Below, piece after piece: positions 33,930-39,830 of a stretch of 39,830 nt of DNA. The notes beneath the pieces were generated by a model. That model was not told where the DNA came from, did no database searches, and worked only from the letters and a program-made list of their open reading frames with translations. Source of the stretch: JAWWPG01 sp037719575 (GTDB lineage: Bacteria; Actinomycetota; Actinomycetes; Propionibacteriales; Nocardioidaceae); the NCBI GenBank assembly GCA_037719575.1, contig JBBJMF010000012.1, positions 1 to 39,830 on the forward strand, given 5' to 3'. The translations under genes were made by a program, and so were the position numbers. Every line of letters begins with the position of its first letter. The first letter of the stretch is position 1.

Positions 33930-34565
33930 ATGGTGCGGAAGCGGCCAGCCGTACGACGTCCCCGGGCGCTGCCCGGATCACCGCGTTCGCGGCGAGGTGC
34001 GGCTGCCGACCCCGCCACGAACGCGAGCCCACCTCCCGGCGAGGACTCATCGGGGGCTGCCCTGACGACATCGCCGTCAGAGGCGCACCGCCGCGACGTT
34101 GCCGTCTATGTCGCGGCCGGCGGCGAAGAGTCCGTGCAGCGTGTCATCACGGCCGTCCACGGCCTGGCCAGGCGGCTCAACCAGTGGTACGACCGCCAGC
34201 TTGCCGACCTCGATATCTCTGCGGGCGAGTGGGCGGTGATGAGCACGCTGGTCCGCGACACCAGTGGCAAGGGATGCACGCCCAGCGTGCTCGCCGATGC
34301 GGCGAACGTCGCGCCGTCCTCGATGACCCACCGCCTCGACCGGATGACCGCGCGCGGCCTCGTCACGCGGGCCACCGACCCGGAGAACCGGGTGCGGGTC
34401 CGGGTGGCACTGTCCGATCGGGGTTGGGAGCTCTTCCGCAACGCGATCCGGGAGTCCGACATGCTCGAGTCGGACGTCCTCGGGTCGTTGTCGGCACAGC
34501 AACGCCACCAGCTCGCCGAGCTGCTCGAGGTGGCGATCAGCGGACTCGACAGCCTCGAGGGCTAG
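33930..34565 (+). CDS. MarR family transcriptional regulator
   Basis: A 211-residue regulator: after a basic, Pro-rich N-terminal tail (1-55), a winged-helix MarR domain spans about 70-205, with LNQWYDRQLADLDISAGEW, the recognition-helix region NVAPSSMTHRLDRMTARGLV and the wing RATDPENRVRVRVALSDRG. ATG 33930 is chosen because CACACT ends six bases upstream; ATGs at 33879 and 33912 would place the start inside the operator-like repeats. Divergence from the MFS gene suggests it represses both. The effector is unknown. The long tail is unusual for MarR proteins. Confidence 0.88.
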   Translation: MVRKRPAVRRPRALPGSPRSRRGAAADPATNASPPPGEDSSGAALTTSPSEAHRRDVAVYVAAGGEESVQRVITAVHGLARRLNQWYDRQLADLDISAGEWAVMSTLVRDTSGKGCTPSVLADAANVAPSSMTHRLDRMTARGLVTRATDPENRVRVRVALSDRGWELFRNAIRESDMLESDVLGSLSAQQRHQLAELLEVAISGLDSLEG

Positions 34566-34583
34566 CCGGTTCGAGGATGGCGC

Positions 34584-36374
34584 TCATCGGTAGGAGCCGG
34601 CCTGGATCGAGTAGAGCTCCGCATACGGACCACCCGCCGTCATCAGCTCCTCATGGGAGCCGACCTGAGCCAGCCGCGAGCCCTGGAGCACGACGATGAG
34701 GTCCGCCATCCGCACCGTGCTGAAGCGGTGCGAGACCAAGATCGTGATGCCACCGGCGGCGCTGCTGCTCGCTGCTTGGGCGTATCGGCTGAACAGCTGA
34801 TGCTCGGTCTCGGCGTCCAGCGCCGCCGTGGGCTCGTCGAGGACGAGGAGCAGCGGACCCCCGCGCATGAAGCCCCTCGCGAGGGCCAGCTTCTGCCACT
34901 GACCGAAGCTGACGTCGACCCCGTCGGGCCACGTCGGACCCAGCTGCGTATCGAGCCCCGAGGCCAGGCCGTCGACGACATCGCTCGCGCCCGCCCTGTC
35001 CAGTGCCGTCTGCACCGCGGCGCTGTCCTGGGCATGTGGCAGGTCGCCGAGACCCACGCTCGTGCGAGCCTGGAACTCGAAGCGGTGGAAGTCCTGGAAC
35101 GCCCCCGAGACCTTGCTTCGCCACTCGTCGGTTCGCAGCCGGCGCAGGGGTTCTCCGTCGACGAGGATCTGGCCGCTGCTCGGCTCGTACATCTTGCACA
35201 GCAGCTTGACGAGTGACGACTTCCCGGCACCGTTCTCGCCGACCACGGCGACCACGGACCCGGCGGGTAGGTGAACCGAGATGTCGGAGAGGGCAGCCGT
35301 ACTGCTGCCCGGATAGCTGAACGAGACCCCTTCGAAGCGGATTCCGTCGTGGAGCTCCTCAGGAGCCGGCCCATCGGCGTCGGCGGCCACCGACGCCGCG
35401 TAGTTCTCCAGCCAGACGAGTCTGCGTGAGCCGTCCAGCCAGATCCCGCGCAGGAACCCTACCTCCGTCATCGTGGCCGCGACGTACGCCGAGAGACGGG
35501 CACCAGCGGCCAGCACCAGCAGCACCTGGCCCGGCGAGCCGTGGAGCCCTGACGCCACGAAGACCACGGCTCCGACATATCCCGCAGCAAAGATCGCCCA
35601 GGTGAGCGCTTGCCAGGCAGCGCTGACCCAGCGCACCGGGGCGACCGTCTCGTACCAGCGGTTCAACTCGAGGCGGCGACGTCTGTCGAGCTCCGGGCCG
35701 ATACCGAGGACACGAACCTCCTTGCCTGGGGCGGCTGTCGTCACGGTCGCGAACACTTGGGCCGCCAACCGTTGGTGCTCGGCGGCACGCTCCTCCGCGA
35801 GCCGCTCCGCAGCCGGCCTCCGCAGCGCGCTCACCACCGTCGGGACGGCGAACACGACGAGCAGCGCCAGCACCGGGTGGATGGACATCAGAAGCGCCAT
35901 GATGAGCCCGAGCCTGACCACCCAGCCGCACGTCGAGAACAACGACATGTACATGTGGTCGAGGACGAACACCTGGTTGCGCAGGACGGACAGCCGGTCG
36001 AGGTAGACGGGGCGTTCGTGGTGCTCGATGGTCGAGACGGAGGCCTGGAGGCCGGCGACGTGAGTCTCCAGCGCGATCGTCACCTTGTCGCGGAACCGGC
36101 GGGTCACCCGACTGGCCACCAGTCGCAGCAGCCACGTCAGGGTTGCCGACCCGGCCATCCCGAACGCCGAGACCAGCACCAACGTCTCGTCCTTGTCCAG
36201 GACTCCGTCTGCGAGCAGCTTGAGCCAGAGCGCGAGCAGTGCGTCCGGCACGGCCGACAACAAGGACATGGTGAGCGCGAAGACGAGCAGTCCGGGCTCG
36301 TGGGAGTAGCCGAGCTTGCACAGCCGCCACATGGACGCCAACGCCGGCGGGGTGTCGTCAACTGAGGACGTCAT
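34584..36374 (-). CDS. ABC exporter half-transporter with degenerate signature
   Basis: A 596-residue protein with a membrane domain (six spans, about 25-315) fused to an ATPase domain (about 345-590). Walker A is GENGAGKS (379-386), Walker B ends in the catalytic Glu514 (LLLVLDEPTAALD) and the switch His549 is in SHRFSTVR. The signature LSGGQ is replaced by VSFGQ (488-492). With the overlapping partner gene this points to a heterodimeric exporter with one weakened ATP site. The cargo is unknown (drug, lipid or peptide). It overlaps the upstream partner by 17 bases and is convergent with the MarR gene. Confidence 0.92.
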   Translation of the reverse strand: MTSSVDDTPPALASMWRLCKLGYSHEPGLLVFALTMSLLSAVPDALLALWLKLLADGVLDKDETLVLVSAFGMAGSATLTWLLRLVASRVTRRFRDKVTIALETHVAGLQASVSTIEHHERPVYLDRLSVLRNQVFVLDHMYMSLFSTCGWVVRLGLIMALLMSIHPVLALLVVFAVPTVVSALRRPAAERLAEERAAEHQRLAAQVFATVTTAAPGKEVRVLGIGPELDRRRRLELNRWYETVAPVRWVSAAWQALTWAIFAAGYVGAVVFVASGLHGSPGQVLLVLAAGARLSAYVAATMTEVGFLRGIWLDGSRRLVWLENYAASVAADADGPAPEELHDGIRFEGVSFSYPGSSTAALSDISVHLPAGSVVAVVGENGAGKSSLVKLLCKMYEPSSGQILVDGEPLRRLRTDEWRSKVSGAFQDFHRFEFQARTSVGLGDLPHAQDSAAVQTALDRAGASDVVDGLASGLDTQLGPTWPDGVDVSFGQWQKLALARGFMRGGPLLLVLDEPTAALDAETEHQLFSRYAQAASSSAAGGITILVSHRFSTVRMADLIVVLQGSRLAQVGSHEELMTAGGPYAELYSIQAGSYR

Positions 36375-38160
36375 AGTCGACTCCCTCCTCGTCGGTGGAG
36401 GCCTCGAACCGGCTGGCCTGCAGGTCGAACATCACCCGGTAGCGCCCCCGCATCGCTATCAGCTCCTGGTGGCTGCCGAGCTCGATCACCCGGCCGTGCT
36501 CCAGGACCGCGATCTGGTCGGCATGGCGCACGGTCGAGAACCGGTGCGAGATGAGGATGGTGGTGACCCCACGCGTCGCCTCGAGGATCCGGTCGAAGAT
36601 CACTGCCTCGCCCCGGACGTCGAGCTGAGCGGTCGGCTCGTCGAGCAGCACGAGCCCGGCCCCACGTCGTACGGCGCACAGTGCCCTCGCCAGCGCGACC
36701 CGCTGCCACTGGCCGCCCGACAGGTCGGTTCCGCCGGCGTACCCCTTGGCCAGCGGGGTGTCGAGATCGGCGATCCCCTCGGCACCGGCGTCGCGCAGAG
36801 CCTGCCGGATGTCATCGTCGGGCGCGCCGGCCGGTGCGACGTTTTCCCGCAGCGACAGGTCGAGCCGGACGAAGTCCTGGAAGACCGCAGTGACCTGTGT
36901 GCGCCAGGACTCGATGTCGAGGTCACGAAGGTCGATGCCGTCGATCTCGATCGAGCCCGAGTCGGGGTCGTAGAGGCGGCACAACAACTTGGCCAGGGTG
37001 GTCTTGCCGGCGCCGTTCTGGCCGACGATGGCCAGCGACGAGCCGGCGGGGACCGTCAGGTCCAGGCCGTCATAGATGGGCGTCCGGGAGCTGGGGTAGC
37101 AGAAGCGAAGATCGCGGATCGTCAGCTCGCGACGCGGTGAGTGCGGTGCCGCCTGGCGATCCCCGTCGGGCAGGGCACCGCCTTCGGCCATCGCCGGTCG
37201 AAGACGCAGCACTGCGGCAACCGGAGCCGCGGCGCCGTCCAGCGCCCAGTTGAGGCCGCCGAAGGCAATCGAGCTGACCCCGACGGCAACCTGCGCGAAC
37301 ACGACGAGCCGGTCCAACGCCAGGTCTCCTCCGACGGCAGATGTGCCGAGGGACCAGAACACCAGGGCGTTCGCGGCGACTATGAGGGCAAGGGCTCCGA
37401 GGACCGACTTCTCCCGGAGTCGGGTCGCCTCGTACTGCAGCTCGAACAGCTTTCTGCGCCGCGCTGCGAACCGTCCGACAGTCCAGCTCTGCAAGCCGAA
37501 CAGCCGGAGCTCCTTGGCGGGTGCCGCGTCGACGGCCAGCCGGTAGGCGTAGTCGGCGTGGCGCTGGGCGGATCGCACCGTCTCGGTGTTGCGGTCACGC
37601 CAGATCGAGCTCTCCCGGAGCAGCCAGTGCGTGCTTCCCCACGCGCCGGCGAGGAGCAGAGCGGCCCACCACGAGAAGGCGAAGAGCACTATCACGGAGG
37701 CGGCTCCGCCGACGAGCTCGACGAGACCACCCGCGATGAAGCCGACGTTCATGAACATCGGCGGCCCGGTCATCCCGAGGTCGAACTCGCGCGCGGTCGT
37801 CAGGTCGCTTGTCAGCTTCGGATCCTCCAGGTGGCCGATCCCCGGTGGAGACACGCAGGTGGCGGCGAGCTGGTCATAGAGCCAGGCGGACACCTTAGAG
37901 CCGAGGTTCTGGCTCACGGCCTCGTGGACGGGGGGCAGCACCTGCAGCAGCATGAACGTAACCCCCATCGCCGAGAGGGGATCCGCGAGCGAGCTCCCGT
38001 CCTGGACGGCACCAACGACGACCCCCATCGTGATCGCGAAGATCGCCGGCAGCGCGCCACGCAGGACCAGCAGCGTCCACCAGACGACGCCGAGCCAAGG
38101 ATCGGCTTTCGGTAGCGCGGCGAAGAAGCTCCATTCCGGACGCTCACGCAGCGAGGCCAC
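36358..38160 (-). CDS. ABC exporter half-transporter with canonical signature
   Basis: A 600-residue partner of the next gene, with an N-terminal six-span domain and a C-terminal ATPase domain. Walker A is GQNGAGKT, the signature is canonical (LSGGQWQRVALARAL), Walker B is LVLLDEPTAQLD and the switch His is in SHRFSTVRHAD. GTG 38160 is chosen because AAGGAGG lies eight bases upstream; the frame is open to 38481 but that segment is low-complexity and overlaps the neighbouring gene. Canonical plus degenerate partners are known in heterodimeric exporters. The cargo cannot be inferred. Confidence 0.92.
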   Translation of the reverse strand: MASLRERPEWSFFAALPKADPWLGVVWWTLLVLRGALPAIFAITMGVVVGAVQDGSSLADPLSAMGVTFMLLQVLPPVHEAVSQNLGSKVSAWLYDQLAATCVSPPGIGHLEDPKLTSDLTTAREFDLGMTGPPMFMNVGFIAGGLVELVGGAASVIVLFAFSWWAALLLAGAWGSTHWLLRESSIWRDRNTETVRSAQRHADYAYRLAVDAAPAKELRLFGLQSWTVGRFAARRRKLFELQYEATRLREKSVLGALALIVAANALVFWSLGTSAVGGDLALDRLVVFAQVAVGVSSIAFGGLNWALDGAAAPVAAVLRLRPAMAEGGALPDGDRQAAPHSPRRELTIRDLRFCYPSSRTPIYDGLDLTVPAGSSLAIVGQNGAGKTTLAKLLCRLYDPDSGSIEIDGIDLRDLDIESWRTQVTAVFQDFVRLDLSLRENVAPAGAPDDDIRQALRDAGAEGIADLDTPLAKGYAGGTDLSGGQWQRVALARALCAVRRGAGLVLLDEPTAQLDVRGEAVIFDRILEATRGVTTILISHRFSTVRHADQIAVLEHGRVIELGSHQELIAMRGRYRVMFDLQASRFEASTDEEGVDYDVLS

Positions 38161-38225
38161 CAAGCTGCCCTCCTTCGGTCTGCGGATGAAGGGACAGCCT
38201 CTCACTCTTACGCCAGATCGCCTTG

Positions 38226-38245
38226 AAGAAAAGGGAGGACCCTTT
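38226..38245 (-). terminator. Short hairpin downstream of the M18 aminopeptidase gene
   Basis: On the minus strand AAAGGG-TCCT-CCCTTT is followed by TCTTC, 20 bases after the aminopeptidase stop. The stem is only 6 bp, so it would be a weak intrinsic terminator. Confidence 0.4.
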
Positions 38246-38264
38246 GAGGTTCCCCGGACCGTCG

Positions 38265-39566
38265 TCAGGCGGGGGAGAGGAAGGCGGCCAGCGCAGCGGC
38301 GTACATCGCGGGGTCGAGCGCACCGCAGAGCTCGCGCGCCGAGTGCATCGAGAGCATGGCCGCCCCGAAGTCGACAGTCGTCGCCCCGGTGAGCGCGGCC
38401 GTGATCGGGCCGACGGTCGAGCCGCACGGCATGTCCGATCGGACGACGAACTCCTGGACGGGTACGTCGGCCTGCTCGCACGCCAGGGCGAACGCGGCAG
38501 CCCCCCGCGCATCCGTGGCATAGCGCAGTCGGTTGTTGGTCTTGAGCACCGGGCCAGCGTTGACGGCGATCTGGTGCTGCGGCTCGTGGCGCTCGGCGTA
38601 GTTCGGATGGGTGGCATGCGCCATGTCGCCTGAGGCGATCACGGTCGGCGCAAGCGCTCGCAGGTAGTCCTCACGGTCGCCTCCGCGGCTCGAGACGATG
38701 CGCTCGAGAGCGGCCGGCAGCAGCGTCGAGAACGCTCCGCGCTCCGACATGCTGCCGCTCTCCTCATGGTCGAACAGCACCAGGACGGGGACCTGAGGTC
38801 TGGCCGGAGCCGCCTCGACGGCCGAGACCATCGCGCGAACGCCGGCGAAGGTCGTGGCCAGGTTATCCAGCCGCGGCGCCGCGATGAGCTCGCGACTCTG
38901 CCCGATGCGACGCGAGGGGGTGAGGTCGTGGGTCATCAGGTCCCAGCCGAGGATGTCGTCACGCTCGCACCCGAGGGTGTCGGCCACCATCCTCGTGAAG
39001 TCGCCGGGGTCCGCGTCCACGCCCCAGATCGGAGCGAGATGCTGCTGCGGGTTGAGCTTGACGCCCGACTCGTTGACCTCTCGGTCGAGGTGGACCGCGA
39101 GCTGGGCGACCCGCAGGATCGGGTCCGCGATCGCCAGCAGCCGCTCGGTCGTGCCGCCGCCATCGCGGACCACGACACGTCCCGACAGGCCGAGGTCGCG
39201 GTCCAGCCACGAGTTGAGCAGCGGACCGCCGTACACCTCGACACCGAGCAGCCGCCAGCCGGCGCGGGCGACATCGGGGCGCGGCTTGACGCGCAGGTTC
39301 GGGCTGTCGGTATGCGCCCCCACGACGCGGAACGGGGTGGCGGTCCCGTCGGCATACTCCGTGCTCCACGCGACGAGCGAGCCACCGCGGATCAGATAGT
39401 GGCGGCCGGGCTCGCGTGGCCAGCGGTCTAACTCGTCGACGATCCCGAAACCGCCGGCTTCGAGCCGCGCCGCCGCCTCGGCGCACGCGTGGAAGGGGGA
39501 GGGAGAGGCATCGACGAACTCGCAGAGACCGGCCGCTTCGGCATCGATGTCGAAGGTGTGACGCAT
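38265..39566 (-). CDS. M18 family aminopeptidase
   Basis: A 433-residue zinc aminopeptidase of the aspartyl-aminopeptidase (ApeB/DNPEP) type. Visible elements are FVDASPSPFHACAEAA, the metal ligand His85 in VGAHTDSP, LFDHEESGS with the catalytic and bridging acids, IASGDMAHATHPNY, and SDMPCGSTVGP with a late metal ligand. It releases N-terminal acidic residues from peptides in the cytoplasm. ATG 39566 is used: homology starts at once and CAGAGT lies six bases upstream; the longer frame is artefact. Confidence 0.95.
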   Translation of the reverse strand: MRHTFDIDAEAAGLCEFVDASPSPFHACAEAAARLEAGGFGIVDELDRWPREPGRHYLIRGGSLVAWSTEYADGTATPFRVVGAHTDSPNLRVKPRPDVARAGWRLLGVEVYGGPLLNSWLDRDLGLSGRVVVRDGGGTTERLLAIADPILRVAQLAVHLDREVNESGVKLNPQQHLAPIWGVDADPGDFTRMVADTLGCERDDILGWDLMTHDLTPSRRIGQSRELIAAPRLDNLATTFAGVRAMVSAVEAAPARPQVPVLVLFDHEESGSMSERGAFSTLLPAALERIVSSRGGDREDYLRALAPTVIASGDMAHATHPNYAERHEPQHQIAVNAGPVLKTNNRLRYATDARGAAAFALACEQADVPVQEFVVRSDMPCGSTVGPITAALTGATTVDFGAAMLSMHSARELCGALDPAMYAAALAAFLSPA

Positions 39567-39572
39567 GGCTGG

Positions 39573-39578
39573 ACTCTG
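39573..39578 (-). promoter_or_regulatory. -10-like CAGAGT before the M18 gene
   Basis: On the minus strand CAGAGT ends six bases before the ATG. It is a weak match by sequence, supported mainly by the repeated spacing. Confidence 0.3.
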
Positions 39579-39625
39579 ACAGACGCGGTCGGCGACGAGA
39601 CAGTCAGGTGGCGACGGACTGGGTG

Positions 39626-39631
39626 TAGGTT
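39626..39631 (+). promoter_or_regulatory. -10-like TAGGTT before the last gene
   Basis: TAGGTT ends eight bases before GTG 39640, which suggests a near-leaderless start for the permease gene. Confidence 0.4.
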
Positions 39632-39639
39632 CAGGCACC

Positions 39640-39830
39640 GTGCCCGGCCTGGTCCTGTCCTTGGTGCTCTTGGCCGCCGTGCTGTCGGTGGCCGTCGCCA
39701 AGCCGCGTCGCCCACGCGAGTCGGAGGTTGCGGTGGGGGCGGCCGTGGCGCTGCTCGGGTTGGGGTTGGTGGGCTGGGGCGATGCGAGCGACGAGCTGAG
39801 CCGGCTCGCCCCAGTGCTGGTGTTTCTCGC
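39640..39830 (+). CDS. ArsB/SLC13-type permease, N-terminal fragment
   Basis: The gene runs off the right edge; 63 residues are visible from GTG 39640. They show a first membrane span (GLVLSLVLLAAVLSVAVAKP), a short basic loop (RRPRESE), a second span (VAVGAAVALLGLGLVGWG) and SDELSRLAPVLVFL, the pattern that opens arsenite/anion permeases of the ArsB/NhaD/SLC13 (ion transporter) superfamily. The specificity cannot be judged from this fragment. It is too short for many gene callers and is divergent from the M18 gene. Confidence 0.65.
   Translation, partial: MPGLVLSLVLLAAVLSVAVAKPRRPRESEVAVGAAVALLGLGLVGWGDASDELSRLAPVLVFL

Overview
The window is high-GC DNA with GTG/ATG starts, many 4-base stop/start overlaps, and families typical of Actinomycetota: DUF3039, DUF3048, DUF2017, DUF3311, DUF3618, a SigE-family ECF sigma factor, a Lrp-hppD pair, and a pncB/clpS/DUF2017 ... 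murI/MBL/rph/rdgB block. It reads as a chromosomal segment of a free-living actinobacterium. The genus cannot be fixed from the sequence. I see no phage, IS element or CRISPR array.

Layout. 1-2123: end of glpK, then glpD (glycerol use). 2196-6163: an envelope-related group made of a SigE-like sigma factor coupled to a membrane protein with an AMIN-like outer domain, a secreted AMIN-like paralogue, an NlpC/P60 hydrolase behind a c-di-AMP (ydaO-type) riboswitch, and a DUF3048 lipoprotein. 6193-9819: ACT-malic enzyme, YqgE, DUF3039 and an MFS transporter. 9977-16533: formylglycine-generating enzyme, methyltransferase, a short AceE-like enzyme, galE and a putative lipoprotein. 16537-18363: Lrp/AsnC regulator divergent from hppD (tyrosine degradation). 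18414-21871: DUF3311 plus a monocarboxylate-type symporter divergent from a GlcD-type oxidase, probably one lactate/glycolate use module. 21877-29218: DUF1697, pncB, clpS-DUF2017, a divergent PRPP-synthetase-like gene, murI-MBL hydrolase, YjbR, rph-rdgB. 29265-32542: tRNA-Leu(UAG), bcp, DUF3618 with a lone GroES-like gene, GNAT, aminopeptidase P. 32535-34565: MFS exporter divergent from a MarR regulator with repeated AT-rich sites between them. 34584-38160: two-gene heterodimeric ABC exporter. 38265-39830: M18 aminopeptidase divergent from the start of an ArsB/SLC13-type permease.

A recurring architectural signal is a -10-like hexamer (TAnnnT or CATGAT/GACAAT) placed 6-8 bases before the start codon at well over ten genes, as expected for leaderless transcripts. 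The most distinctive candidate system is the sigma factor / paired AMIN-like proteins / riboswitch-controlled hydrolase group at 2.2-5.0 kb.
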